This document shows positions 1-10,929 of a stretch of DNA of 64,000 nucleotides, piece after piece (the stretch's first letter is position 1; every line of letters begins with the position of its first letter). Source of the DNA: Cololabis saira (lineage: Eukaryota > Chordata > Actinopteri > Beloniformes > Belonidae); assembly GCF_033807715.1 (NCBI RefSeq), contig NC_084610.1, forward strand, positions 2,295,001 through 2,359,000, read 5' to 3'. A program made the translations under genes and the position numbers. The notes beneath the pieces were generated by a model, which was given only the letters and a program-made list of their open reading frames with translations, had not been told where the DNA came from and did not search any database.

Positions 1-496
1 GGGAATTCACTTCACTTTAATTGTTTGACAGTCTTTTCCTGCCTTTATGCCACGGCCGCAGAAGGATCCAAGGCTTTTTTTTCCTTCTTTTTGAGGCATT
101 AATAACATTCCGCTCGACTGATTCCCCGGGGCGCAACCTCATTATGGCTTATAGGCAGAAAAAATAAACTGTCTGTGCCGCCTGGCAGCTCCCCCCCCTC
201 CCTTTCCTCAGAGAAATGAGGAGCTTGCTGCTTGTTGCTAGCTGGATGCATGTCCAGGGTGTTGCCTGCGTCTGCGGTGGAGGAGGTGGCTGCAGTTCAC
301 CCCGGTCACCAGCAGGGGGCAGCACGCAGGACAAGCCAGCCTTTATCGAATAGTTTGAAATTAAGAAATGCTTCGTGTCTAATACTCGTTGACCAAAGCT
401 CACGCAATCCTCGGAGTTCATCGTTCAATTTATACTTTTAAACACTGATTTAATGTTCATTCGGCAATCAAACATCAGCGTCAACCAGCTTGGATG
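1..496. other. single-copy-looking sequence, no feature
   Basis: I see no gene, repeat termini or tandem array here. The short open frames are not codon-structured and overlap on both strands. Confidence 0.5.
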
Positions 497-500
497 TTAA

Positions 501-1543
501 AGGTATAGTCCGTGATGTTGGAGAGCTAGCAAGATTTGAAAGTGGCACCTCCTCTAAGCCCCGCCCCCTCCTCCCCCTCCCGTCAGCGCTCCGTCCAAAG
601 CCACGCCCCCACAAACTTTGGGGAACGCGCATTTGCAGGAGTCCAGTTTTCCAGGACATTTTGGACAGCACATTTTCAACAAAACTACCCCATGTCTCAT
701 TCACCTGTAAGCGAGGCCGGTTTTAGGGGGGGCAGGGGTGGGCTGTGGTTTTAGGGGGGGGCAGGGGTGGGCTGTGCCCACCCAAACGTGCGTCCTGCCC
801 ACCCAATCAGTTATGGGAATCCTTTATTTTTTTATAATTTTATTTTTTTATAAATATAAAAAAATATCACAGAATATCTGTACCGTTTCTGATTGGGTGG
901 GCACTGCGCATCATTTTTAGACACAACAATGAACGCATACCGCAAAAGTTGTGTCTCGGCGGAGGGACCCGGCGTCCCAGCAAAATGAGCAAACCCTACA
1001 CCGTAGGCTACGCCGTAGGGTACGGCGTAGCTGTGGCAACAGAGCCTGCACGGCACCGCAGCACCGCAGTACCGCCACTCGCACCGGCGCTCTCCGCCCT
1101 TGCCGGGATGGAGACGCCACCATCCCCACGGACCCCCATACCGCGAGCCGGCGATGAAGCTGGGAGTGGCGGGGGCCGTCCGATGTCAGGCCGCGGTTGG
1201 CAGTCGGTCTGGAGGAGCGAGGGGGGGGGTTACACTGGGACAGTCTGAGCCGAGGGAGACCCGTGGGAAGTGGACACGGGGGCTGGAAGCAGAGTGCTAA
1301 AATGAAGGCATCTGATTGGTTCTTTCCCCCCTGCCAATCCTCTGGTCCTCTGACCAATCCGTTTCATTTGGTCCGCAAAAAACAGATTGGTCAGAGTTTT
1401 TACAGGATTAAAGCTGTCAGAGAGGTCGGATGTTTTTCTTTCCTTTTTCTGAACACATTATTCACTGGCTACTCTCAGGATGGAAGGACCATTTCACCCA
1501 GTATAACAATAGATGTTTTTGAACACGATCACAGACTATACCT
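501..1543. mobile_element. TTAA-flanked non-autonomous DNA transposon (Kolobok-like)
   Basis: Terminal inverted repeats start AGGTATAGTCCGTGAT on the left and end ATCACAGACTATACCT on the right, one mismatch apart. TTAA lies immediately outside both ends (497-500 and 1544-1547). TTAA targets with AGG-type termini fit Kolobok better than piggyBac, whose ends begin CCC; the superfamily call is inference. The interior holds no transposase. It includes a tandem G-rich block at 721-776, an AT-rich hairpin around 830-880 and a CpG-rich stretch (930-1290) with partial TACGCCGTA palindromes related to the MITEs at 23.3, 28.6 and 60.6 kb, so other elements probably inserted into it. Confidence 0.75.
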
Positions 1544-1547
1544 TTAA

Positions 1548-2458
1548 CACAGAGGTAACTGGAGATTGAATAGGCCTTAATGTCCGGCCTCTAGTGGTCA
1601 GTAGAGGCACTGCAGATGTTCTTACTTGAGTCGGTCCGGAGACTCGTGAGACGGGAGTTGAAGGAGGCGGTTATATTAGCATTATATAACTTACAAATAT
1701 TTCTTATCCTGTGTGTGAGCAACATTTCAGTTCATCCACACTGGAAGCGGGCCAGTCCTCCGGTACCAGACACACACCCGTGGGGTCAGGTCTCCTGCCC
1801 AAGAGCAGCCGGGTAGCGGCGGGTGGAGTCAGAGAGCACGTCTTGAACGGTACGGGGCAGGAAACGCACCGGCACTGGAACAGCAGAGAGGCCAGAACCG
1901 GAACCCTACTGACACAGAGTTACATTTTTACATGTGAAATGTTTCAGCTTTTTGGCTGACATGTGCTGACCTCCACCGTGAGGTCCGGCCTTTACACCTC
2001 ACCAACTCTACCAGGACGTCGCCTTGTTTTTGACTTGTAGCACCATATTCATGCGAGGAATAACTTTTTATCAGTTTATGCAAGACAACCGTTCAAAGTG
2101 GGAGTTTTGTGTTGGAGGAGTTCATCACAGTACGAAGCGTCAACTTCAAGAAGAGGCCAAAAGTGACTTTCACAGAAAGTCTGAAGTGTTTCTGCAGGAA
2201 ACCTCAATTTTATTAAATCCTATTACAAATAATTGTTAAAGATGTGTCTTCGATTAGATGTTTGTGTGTGCCGTTATCGAAGTGTACGAATAACGAGTAG
2301 AAGCGCTTATAAAGACACAAAGACATCAGAGACAAATACAAAGAAGCTTTAAAAAGATACAGTACAAAAAGACAAAAATGAGAATAAATAAAACATAAAA
2401 AGGAACATAAAACTATTGTGATTCGAAACAATCAACATGAAAGTCAAACTGATGGCTC
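1548..2458. other. no recognised feature
   Basis: Ordinary-looking sequence without termini, arrays or a credible coding region. Confidence 0.45.
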
Positions 2459-2765
2459 TTAAAGGGAAAGTTCCGTTTTTTACAACCTGGACCTTATTTC
2501 TGGTATTTTTTATGGTCGTATACTCACCCAGGCAAGTTTGGTGTCATTTGGAGTCCTTCGGAAGATATTAGGAGGTTTTTGCGAGCCTCTTCTCCATATA
2601 ACGGTAGTGAACGGGGCACAGCGGGACACAGACGATGCAGCGTCTAAATAACACATTATTGCCGCGAAACTCGTTCATTTCTTTTATGAATCACTAGATC
2701 TGCTTCCAGGACCTGTTGTCTACATCCGGGGCTGTGTGTGTAACAAATAAATCAGTTTGTAAACT

Positions 2766-3022
2766 AGACCTCTGAACTCATGACGTCATCTCTGTGCGCG
2801 CATCGCAGACACAGCTCTGTGTACAGCTGGAGTTCACTACTGTTAGTTTACTGTTAGTTATTTGAAACATGTCTGAATATTTGTCAAATTCTGAGGTTGT
2901 GGACGACGACTCTGAATATGATGGACGTCCTTACCGTTCTGAGCCAGAGTATACGTTAGCAAAGTCTAGCTGTACCTGTCCGGGATGTGCGCACAGAGAT
3001 GACGTCATGAGTTCAGAGGTCT
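2766..3022. repeat. perfect 34-bp inverted repeat containing CRE palindromes
   Basis: The arm at 2766-2799 is the exact reverse complement of 2989-3022, separated by a ~190-bp loop. Each arm contains TGACGTCA, the canonical cAMP response element. The right arm runs through the 3' half of the small ORF, so that half is antisense to the ORF's own upstream region. This suggests an inverted duplication within the truncated transposon. Confidence 0.8.
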
Positions 3023-3039
3023 TGTTGAATGTAAAATAA
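2869..3039 (+). pseudogene. small acidic ORF, transposon gene fragment (56 codons)
   Basis: The ATG at 2869 opens a 56-residue frame ending at TAA 3037-3039. It begins MSEYLSNSEVVDDDSEYDGR, a Ser/Asp/Glu-rich start followed by a PYRSEPEY stretch. The last ~15 residues lie within the right arm of the 34-bp inverted repeat, so only about the first 35 residues are likely original coding sequence. A CxCxxC cluster (CTCPGC) occurs near residue 36. Acidic N-termini of this kind occur in first exons of fish transposon-encoded proteins, but I cannot assign the family. It is too short to be functional alone. Confidence 0.4.
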
Positions 3040-3053
3040 AAGTATTTATGTGA

Positions 3054-3111
3054 ACACACATTCACACATACACATAGCCACATGGACATATACACACACA
3101 CAGCCACACAG

Positions 3112-3142
<31 letters not shown>
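3054..3142. repeat. CA/TA-rich microsatellite
   Basis: Imperfect ACACAC/ACATATAC repeats ending in about 13 pure CA units. Confidence 0.9.
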
Positions 3143-3376
3143 TAGACATACATATTGGCTTGTTCACCTGCATGCTTGCTCTGTAGTTTTGGAGGTTAGT
3201 TAATTGCGGTAGTTTAGCTCAGATTGTGATTGGGTCTCAGGACCTGGGACGGTTGCTGCTCGAGTTTCTGCCGGTTCCGTGCCGTTTCGTGTCTGTTCTG
3301 TTTTCTTTTTTCAGATTTCCAGTACTCGAAGTGCACCTCTATGTGTGTTCTCGCACACTGGGTTTGTACATGTATG

Positions 3377-4025
3377 CAGGGCCGCCGCAAGGGGTGTGCG
3401 AACCGTGCGACCGCACGGGGCCTCGCGCCCCAGGGGGCCTCGCGCTATGGGCCGTTTTTTTTTTTTTTTTCAATTTTTTATTTTTTTTTCAAATTTTTTT
3501 TTTTCGTTTTTTTTTCGTTTTTTCCCTTATAAATATCAACAGTCACGTTCCATTACAGACCTAAATGTGTACTAGTCTGTGCATATCAATAAATATATGT
3601 GCAATGATGCGCGTGTCTGTTGTTCAATACAACTGATCAGACCAAGCGCAGACACAAGCTGCTCTGATCCAGACGGTGGAGTTGGAACAAACTGTCACAC
3701 AATGTCGAGAGAACGAGACAGATTCAGGAAATTTCCATCAGGGGATGAAAAAAGAAAAAAACTAAAGAAAATGGAAGAGTTTAATGCCTCTCTGAAAGGC
3801 TCGTTTGATAAATTTGTTACAAAAATCACTGATCCGACCGGGTCTCAGGCAGCCGTGGGGCCCCACGTCGAGGCAAGAGATGATGATGAGGCAGGGGAAG
3901 GTATCCAGTATTTTGATAATTGGAGAGTTAAAATTGCGCATATAGACACCCGATCCGACCCGAAAAACCCCAAAACCCCCCCAGCCATTTCGCACAGGGC
4001 CTCGCAAATCTCCCAGGCGGCTCTG
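3377..4025 (+). mobile_element. hAT element with perfect 8-bp target duplication
   Basis: The left end CAGGGCCGCC matches the right end GGCGGCTCTG as an inverted repeat with one mismatch. CATGTATG lies directly outside both ends (3369-3376 and 4026-4033), the 8-bp duplication typical of hAT insertion. The 649-bp interior has poly-T tracts at 3452-3530 and retains only the N-terminal part of a transposase (3702-4025), so it is an internally deleted derivative. Confidence 0.85.
3702..4025 (+). pseudogene. hAT transposase N-terminal fragment
   Basis: The frame from ATG 3702 reads MSRERDRFRKFPSGDEKRKK, then a helix-like KKMEEFNASLKGSFDKFVTK segment, then a DPKNPKTPP stretch just before the element ends. 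A short basic leader with a Lys-rich helix is typical of N-termini of the ZMYM1-like hAT transposases common in fish (family resemblance, not tested). The zinc-finger, RNase-H-like catalytic and dimerisation domains are all missing. The frame stays open past the element into flanking AT-repeat, which is coincidental. Confidence 0.6.
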
Positions 4026-5265
4026 CATGTATGTGTATATGTATGTGTATGCATATGTATGCTTATATATATGTATATATATTAATGAGATAAATATATT
4101 AACAAGGCACATATATACCTTAGGTTCTTACCAGCATGGTATTAACCATTAATACGTGTGCAGACAAGTAAAAAAAAAAAAAAAAAAAACAGAACAACCT
4201 AAATAAGTAAAACTAACCCAAAACTGAAACCTGCCAAAAACAGACCAAACTCTGACATGTGTGGGACCGACAGCGGAGACCTGGGGAGGACGTACCGGGG
4301 GGTCGGGGGGGTTTGTCAGACCGTGGTTTTCCACGTCTGAAACGTGCACGAGCCCACAGTCCATGATGGACGGCTGTTTGCTTTCTCCTTGTCCGGGCTC
4401 TTTGTGCCACCGCCGTCTTCACGGCTCCACTTCCTCTTCTCTGACACAAATTCCTGCACACTTAACGTCGCCTCTGTTTCTAAAAGCTTCTCCGCCGCTC
4501 ACTTTATATTCATTCAGAGGAGTGAAAGGCTGGGTCTGTTTGACGGGAGCGGAGCGTCAATACGGCTTCAATCAGGCTGTGATTCCAGCGAAGGTCGGCA
4601 TCAAATCCCGCTAATGTGCCTCGCAAACAGACTTTAGTGTCGCTTTTATTGAGCGAAGGCTTGTAATTAAAGGCAGGTTCACATCGATGAATGTGGGTTA
4701 TTTAGCTCAAAAAAGATAATTTCTAGTGATGCTCTACATAATCCTTAAAATATACAGGCTGCTCCTGGGAAAATATAAATTAATGGAAAAGCTAATGGAC
4801 ATGTTGATGGCATTTCGGTAAACCTAATAAGAATTGATTCGTGGTTGTGGGAACATTTTCATTCCTCAAACGTCCCCCTCTGCTTTACATGTGTAATGAA
4901 CCTGCCTTAGCATTGATCAAAAACAAAAATTGGAGGACTAAATCTGCTTAAAAAGCCCGTCTCCCCCCGTCTGCCCCGGCTTTGTCCCGGCAGCAGGATG
5001 GCCGGCACTTACCGAGGTGCTATATGTCTCTTAAATGACTAAATTGCCTTCTGGCCTCCTTGCTTTTCTCCGCCAGCCGTGGTTTGCGGGCATTAGTCGA
5101 AAGTTTTCCCGCAAATATTTAATCCTCGCCGTGACTGACAATGTTGTCAGACCTCCGGACGGGTTTTACGCCGTTATTACAAGCGCTCCTCCGTCCGTGG
5201 CACTTTGGATTATTCAAGATTATGTTGTAATCCTTTTAATCCTCATTGCATTAAGATTTCGGTCC
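4026..5265. other. AT microsatellite, poly-A, then unique-looking sequence
   Basis: 4026-4085 is a TGTATATG-type microsatellite and 4170-4189 is A20. The remainder lacks repeat hallmarks. The AT-rich part at 4630-4960 contains homeodomain-type TAATTA/TTAAT cores and could be conserved non-coding DNA, but only a cross-species alignment could show that. A25 at 5266-5290 closes the stretch. Confidence 0.4.
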
Positions 5266-5290
5266 AAAAAAAAAAAAAAAAAAAAAAAAA

Positions 5291-5503
5291 CCTGCAACAG
5301 TAAAAGTAGCACTACTCAGAGGTCTTAAGCGGGCGCCGTGATTGGCCGGCCGCCTTCATTTCCTGCCTGCGTCTCCTCATCTATCCTCCGGCCCGTCTGC
5401 ATTGTCAATAACCCGAGCAACACACTCGCTTTTTTCAGAAGCAACAATGACTCATTCCGGACGGCGAATCTCCAATCGCAGCAGAGGGAAAACACATATT
5501 TAC
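5291..5503 (+). repeat. local duplication, copy 1
   Basis: This 213-bp segment recurs at 6503-6707 in the same orientation with a few changes, including a ~10-bp gap after the GTCAATA near position 5405. Both copies follow a poly-A run and break at TATTTAC. The two copies flank a fragment of the CAGTACT element. Confidence 0.85.
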
Positions 5504-6492
5504 AATAGCAGTGACCAAAACAGCTGCAGAAATACTGCAGGAATGACATAGCAGCAGTTAAATGCAGCCTTCTGTAAGCTTTAAATATCCACTGGGCTTA
5601 CATCAAATACATCAAAACACAACAATAAAAAACACTTTTCTGAACTTATCAATATGACTCTGTCCTTCACAGGATAAGTAAAATGGATCACTGCAAAAAC
5701 TCTAAATAAGAATATTTGTCTTATTTCTAGTTCGGGGGTCGGCAACCCACAATGTTTTAGAACCATATTGGACCAAAAACACAAAAAACAAATATGTCTG
5801 GAGCCGCAAAAAATGAAAAGTCTTGTATAAGCCTTAGAATGAAGACAACACATGCTGTATGTTTCTATATTAGTTATAACTGGGGGAAGATTTTTTTTCA
5901 TTATGCACTTCGAGAAAAAAATCGAAATGTTGAGAAAAAAGTCTAAATGTCAAGATTAATGTTGAACTGCAATCTCGAGAAAAAAGTCGAAATTTTGAGA
6001 AAAAAGTTGGAATGTCGAGATTAAAAAGGAAAGGAAAAGGGAAGAAAAAAAGAGAAAAAAGGAAAAAATTTAAAAAAAGGAAAAAAAGAAGAAAAAAAGG
6101 AAAAAAAGAAAAAGGAAAAAAAAGGTCAAACATTTTTGAAAAAGCTCCAGGAGCCACTAGGGCGGCGCTAAAGAGCCGCATGCGGCTCTAGATCCGCGGG
6201 TTGCTGACCCCTGTTCTAGTTAAAATGTCTCATTTTAGTAAAATAATTACACTTAAAACAAGACTCATCACTGGAAAAAACAACAATTTTCACCTGTTTC
6301 AAGTAGATTTTCACTTAAAATAAGTAAACAAGATTGAACAAGATTTTTTTGCTTGTAATAAGAAGATAAATCTTGTCCCACTGGCAGATTTTCCTACTTA
6401 TTTCAAGTGAAAATTTACTTGAAACAGGTGAAAATTGTCAAATAAGTTATTTTCCTGGTGATGACTCTAAATATTGAAATAGCAGTAAAACC
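5504..6492 (+). mobile_element. CAGTACT element fragment lacking both outer ends
   Basis: It matches the interior of the copies at 7241-8025 and 9150-10076 from the AGCAGTGACCAAAAC block to AAATAGCAGTAAAACC. Neither the CAGTACT termini nor the 30-bp GGGGGGATGATTTGG units are present. It is split by a hAT insertion at 5733-6213. Because the ends are missing it did not arrive by ordinary transposition of this copy. Confidence 0.75.
5733..6213. mobile_element. hAT MITE (GGGGTCGGCAACC type), 8-bp duplication
   Basis: The ends CGGGGGTCGGCAACCC and GGGTTGCTGACCCCTG form an imperfect inverted repeat. TTCTAGTT occurs immediately outside both ends (5725-5732 and 6214-6221), and the uninterrupted host sequence is seen at 7565-7580. 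The core carries 20-bp GAGAAAAAAGTCGAAATGTC-like repeats and an A/G-rich tract (6025-6125). No coding sequence. Three related copies lie at 19713, 60452 and 62149. Confidence 0.9.
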
Positions 6493-6502
6493 AAAAAAAA
6501 AA

Positions 6503-6707
6503 CCTGCAACAGTAAAAGTAGCACTACTCAGAGGTTTTAAGCGGGCGCCGTGATTGGCCGGCCGCCTTCATTTCCTGCCTGCGTCTCCTCATCTATCCTC
6601 CGGTCCGTCTGCATTGTCAATATTTCGAGCTTCTTTTTTCAGAAGCAACAATGACTCATTCCGGACGGCGAATCTCCAATCGCAGCAGAGGGAAAACACA
6701 TATTTAC
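6503..6707 (+). repeat. local duplication, copy 2
   Basis: Second copy of 5291-5503. It continues into unique sequence (GCGTGTGGAAG...) after TATTTAC, so this copy probably marks the original locus on the right side while copy 1 keeps the original left side. Confidence 0.85.
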
Positions 6708-7240
6708 GCGTGTGGAAGATAAACGGAGGCCGCCAGAGTTTGTTCCAGACCGTATCTGGGAACTGTGCGTCCTGCGGTTCCTGTTCAACTATTCCCCCCC
6801 CCGTCTGATGTTCTCCCGCTGCTCTATACAGCCCTTATCTCTGCTCGCTTGACTTCCCGCCACGCCAGAGAGCTTCCAGCAGGCTGCTGTCTCCGTCGTC
6901 AGGCTGCATGAATAAAACAATGTCCAGCTTTGAAACTCCATGCCTCTTTATGCATCTGTAAAACAAGTAAATCCACACTCCAGATGCAAATCCATGCAGA
7001 GACGGGTGATTTGTTTTAAAATCACTGTGAGGTCGCGTCCTCGCTGGCGTGAAAGGAAAACAAGGAGAGAGGCAGAACGCCGCGGTGTCGACCCCACGTC
7101 ACCTCCCGGCGGCAAATTGACACTTTCTGCAAGTTTGAGTGAGGAAACTTTTACTTCCTGTAAACCGCCTCACGTGGAGACGGAACACCTTTCTACACTC
7201 GGGAACCTCGGGGTTTCTGTTGCGCTTGTGACCATAAGAG
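6708..7240. other. no recognised feature
   Basis: Unique-looking sequence; short frames on both strands, none convincing. Confidence 0.45.
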
Positions 7241-8025
7241 CAGTACTCGAGTTGTAGAAAGAAATCAGGGGGGATGGTGGATTTGATCATATGGGGACAG
7301 ATCATTTGTGTTGATTACAAATAATATAATATATTACAAATAATAGCAGTGACCAAAACACCTGCAGAAATACTGCAGGAATGACATAGCAGCAGTTAAA
7401 TGCAGCCTTCTGTAAGCTTTAAATATCCACTGGGCTTACATCAAATACATCAAAACACAACAATAAAAAACACTTTTCTGAACTTATCAATATGACTCTG
7501 TCCTTCACAGGATAAGTAACATGGATCACTGCAAAAACTCTAAATAAGAACAAGAATATTTGTCTTATTTCTAGTTAAAATGTCTCATTTTAGTAAAATA
7601 AATCTCATTACACTTAAAACAAGACTCATCACTGGAAAAAACAACAACTTTCACCTGTTTCAAGTAGATTTTCACTTAAAATAAGTAGAAAAATCTGCCA
7701 GTGGAACAAGCTTTTATTGCTTGCAATAAGAAGATAAATCTTGTCCCACTGGCAGATTTTCCTACTTATTTCAAGTGAAAATTATTTCAGGTGAAAATTG
7801 TGAAATAAGTTATTTTTCTGGTGTTATTTTTCTGGTGATGACTCTAAATGTTGAAATAGCAGTAAAACCACATTCATTGATGAAATGACATAAGGGATGG
7901 AAAGGAGGGATGACAGTTTTACAGGGGGGGATGATTTGGACCGTTTTTATTTCAGGGGGGATGATTTGGACCGTTTTTATTTCAGGGGGGATCATCCCCC
8001 CTCATCCCCCTCAACTCCAGTACTG
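7241..8025 (+). mobile_element. CAGTACT element, forward copy
   Basis: Bounded by CAGTACTCGAGTTG on the left and CAACTCCAGTACTG on the right, an inverted repeat. Internal order is a G-rich block, an AT-rich hairpin (AATATAATATATT), a conserved ~500-bp body and 2-3 units of a ~30-bp repeat with core GGGGGGATGATTTGGACCG. I could not find a target duplication, so the superfamily is uncertain. Its mirror copy is at 9150-10076. Confidence 0.7.
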
Positions 8026-8340
8026 GTTACAGGGCACCGCTCTTTTATTTGACTCTTTTATGATCAGCAAATACCTCAAACATTGTGTTGATCGTCAGAC
8101 AAATGTGTTTTTTCTGTTCGTCTAAGGTGGTGTTTTATACTTTTGTAGTAAATGTGTAGGATTTACAAATACACTACAGATCAGATGTGGTTTTTTTGTG
8201 AGTTCAGTTGGCAGTTGGAGTTTATTTGGTTAAATGAAGCTAAAGTTTTGGATGACTTGATTAAAAGTCATGTTTGGCTTTGAAAATGAGATCATTTAAA
8301 TCCAAACTCAGAGTTATGCAGGATGCAGTAAAAACATTCC
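8026..8340. other. spacer between inverted elements
   Basis: AT-rich sequence with no recognised feature. Confidence 0.4.
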
Positions 8341-8683
8341 CTATGGAGCCAAATCAAGACCAAAACTTTTGCTAATTTGAAAATAAAATTTGAACCTGAA
8401 AATTCAAGTTTTGATCATGAACTTATTTTTTTCCAGTTTAAATTTTTTTTTTCAGTATCAGATCTTTTTTTCAATTTATTTTTTAAGTTAAAAAAAAGAT
8501 GTGAAACTGAAAAAAAAGATGTGAAACTGAAATAAAAAGATGTGAAACTGAAATAAAAAGATCTGAAACTGAAAAAAAAAATTTTAACTGGAAAATAATA
8601 AGTTCATGATCAAAACTTGAATTTTCAGGTTCAAATTTTATTTTCAAATTAGCAAAACTTTTGGCCTTGATTTGGCTGCATAG
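8341..8683. mobile_element. palindromic MITE, 343 bp
   Basis: The left arm CTATGGAGCCAAATCAAG is mirrored at the right end (CTTGATTTGGCTGCATAG), and the pairing extends ~100 bp inward through GTTTTGATCATGAAC. The loop has four ~20-bp units with core GATGTGAAACTGAAA. No ORF. Target duplication not clear. Confidence 0.75.
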
Positions 8684-9149
8684 TCCCCATCCTCTGTTGT
8701 TCCTCTCTGAACGGCTGTTTGGTTCAGCACCTCACTTTCTTTCTAGTCCCAGTTCTTCATGTGTGTTTTGATGTGTTCTTGCTGGTGTAGAATAGAAGAG
8801 CTTGAAGGCACAAGAGTGATCTGATCAAATGTGAGGGAGGTTTGTAGCAGCATCATCCCTAATTTGGTGGCTGATGTTCCTCTGCTCCTCCCAACCCGCC
8901 GAGGAAGCAGCTCTGCCTCCTGGAGCTTCACTTCTTCTTCCCCTCCTCATCTGGAGGACGGCGGTGCTTTGTCGGTGGCAGAAACGCTCCGAGGTGAACA
9001 GAGAAGCGAGTGTTTTTGACTTTAAACTGGATGAGATGTCTGACGGGCCTCAGAGTCCAAACTTCAAACTGGTGAGACGACGAGCAGGAAGATCCTGAGA
9101 GGAGAGGGTTGTTTTTAAATGGTGGTTCAGGCCGCTGGTGGGCTTTAAC
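8684..9149. other. unique-looking segment between the inverted CAGTACT copies
   Basis: No recognised gene. A short frame near 9030-9098 (MSDGPQSPNFKL followed by GTGAGA) resembles an exon end with a splice donor, but nothing else supports a gene. Confidence 0.35.
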
Positions 9150-10076
9150 CAGTACTGGGGTTGAGGGGGGATGAGGGGGGATGAGGGGGGATGAGGGGAG
9201 GATGAGGGGGGATGAGGGGGGATGGCATCCCCCCCTGAAATAAAAACGGTCCAAATCATCCCCCCCTGAAATAAAAACGGTCCAAATCATCCCCCCCTGA
9301 AATAAAAACTGTCAAAATCACCCCCCCCTGAAATAAAAACGGTCCAAATCATCCCCCCTGAAATAAAAACGGTCCAAATCATCCCCCCTGTAAAACTGCC
9401 ATCCCTCCTTTCCATCCTTTATGTAATTTCATCAATGAATGTGGTTTTACTGCTATTTCAACATTTAGAGTCATCACCAGAAAAATAACACCAAAAAAAT
9501 AACTTATTTGACAATTTTCACCTGTTTCAAGTAAATTTTCACTTGAAATAAGTAGAAAAATCTGCCAGTGGGACAAGATTTATCTTCTCATTACAAGCAA
9601 AAAAATCTTGTTCCACTGGCAGATTTTTCTATTTATTTCAAGTGAAAATCTACTTGAAACAGGTGAAATTTGTTGTTTTTTCCAGTGATGAGTCTTGTTT
9701 TAAGTGTAATGAGATTTTTTTTACTAAAATGAGACATTTTAACTAGAAATAAGACAAATATTCTTGTTAATATTGTGAGTGTTTGCAGTGATCCATTTTA
9801 CTTATCCTGTGAAGGACAGAGTCATATTGATAAGTTCAGAAAAGTGTTTTTTATTGTTGTGTTTTGATGTATTTGATGTAAGTCCAGTGGATATTTAAAG
9901 CTTACAGAAGGCTGCATTTAACTGCTGCTATGTCATTCCTGCAGTATTTCTGCAGGTGTTTTGGTCACTGCTATTATTTGTAATATATTATATTATTTGT
10001 AATCAGCACAAATTATCTGTCCCCATATGATAAAATCCACCACCCCCCCTGATTTTCTTTTACAACTCCAGTACTG
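9150..10076 (-). mobile_element. CAGTACT element, reverse copy with expanded arrays
   Basis: Reverse-complement copy of the 7241-8025 element bounded by CAGTACTGGGGTTG and CAACTCCAGTACTG. It has a GGGGGATGAG array at 9160-9226 and five units of the ~30-bp repeat (core CCTGAAATAAAAACGGTCC) at 9227-9395, against two or three in the forward copy. The body also carries the GAAATAAGTAGAAAAATCTG hairpin shared with other copies. Confidence 0.75.
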
Positions 10077-10302
10077 GTTTTCATGGACCTTCAGACCTCA
10101 CAACAGACACCAGGAGACCTCGTCTTATGTACTGAAACTGCTCTACAAGCTGTTGGTTTGGTTTGTAAGTAGCATTTTGGTGAAAATTTGATGCAAAATT
10201 ATTTTATTGGTTTACTAAAAATGGTAATGGGTTCAAGTTATGATAAGTGATTATAACTTACACGTGTGACCCTTATATTATTGTTGGGTGTTCTGTTTCC
10301 AC
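10077..10302. other. no recognised feature
   Basis: Short AT-rich spacer. Confidence 0.4.
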
Positions 10303-10310
10303 TATTTTGT

Positions 10311-10929
10311 ACGGTGGCCGAGACCCGCCATTGCTGAAAATAAAAGTAACGCTGCAAACAGAAACAAACGCAGCTGCAAATAAAATAAACGCTTTGCAAA
10401 TAAAAGAAACGCTGCAAACAAAAAGAAACGCGGCTGCAAATAAAAGAAACCCTGCAAATAAAATGAAAAAACGACGCAAATAAAAAAGCCACAACGGAAG
10501 TGAATTACCGGGGACTGTTTTTGCTGATGCACCGGTGTTGCACATTAAAAATGACACGTAGTGACGTTGAACACTAACCTTAATCCTTTTTTGTCGTTCG
10601 TTGTTCTTCTTATTCCTCGCTATCCTTATTTCTTCCTTTTCACTTACCTCTTCGTCGTCTTCTTCTCCTCTCACGTAAAAAACACCGGTGCATCAGCAAA
10701 AATAGTCCCCGGTAATTCACTTTGTGGCTTTTTTATTTGCGTCGTTTTTTGGTTTTTTTTTTGCAGCGGCGTTTCTTTATATTTGCAGCGTTTCTTTAAT
10801 TTGCAGCGCCGTTTGTTTTTATTTTCAGCGTTTCTTTTATTTGCAAAGCATTTATTTTATTTGCAGCGGCGTTTCTTTTTATTTGCAGCGTTTCTTTAAT
10901 TTTCCGCAATGGCGGGTCTCGGCCACCGT
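10311..10929. mobile_element. palindromic hAT-like MITE (ACGGTGGCCGAGACC type)
   Basis: The ends ACGGTGGCCGAGACCCGCC and GGCGGGTCTCGGCCACCGT are perfect reverse complements. TATTTTGT (10303-10310) and AATTTTGT (10930-10937) form an 8-bp duplication with one difference. Each arm contains degenerate ~15-18-bp units built on GCTGCAAATAAAAGAAAC. A second copy begins at 63566. Confidence 0.85.

Larger units (their letters stand above)
2463..3039 (+). mobile_element. 5' portion of a TTAA-type DNA transposon
   Basis: A TTAA at 2459-2462 is followed by AGGGAAAGTTCCG, the style of terminus seen in the other TTAA elements of this window. No matching right end (CGGAACTTTCCCT then TTAA) is visible nearby, so the copy looks truncated. 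It contains a promoter-like region with CRE sites, a 34-bp inverted repeat and the start of a small acidic ORF. Assignment to Kolobok is inference from the target site and terminus. Confidence 0.5.

Noticed and set aside
949..1357. Several overlapping frames of 70-146 codons
   Set aside because: They lie in a CpG-rich interior of a TTAA element, open on both strands because stop codons are rare in GC-rich DNA.
7241..10076. Single composite transposon spanning both CAGTACT copies
   Set aside because: No matching target duplication at the outer ends, and each copy has its own complete pair of termini.
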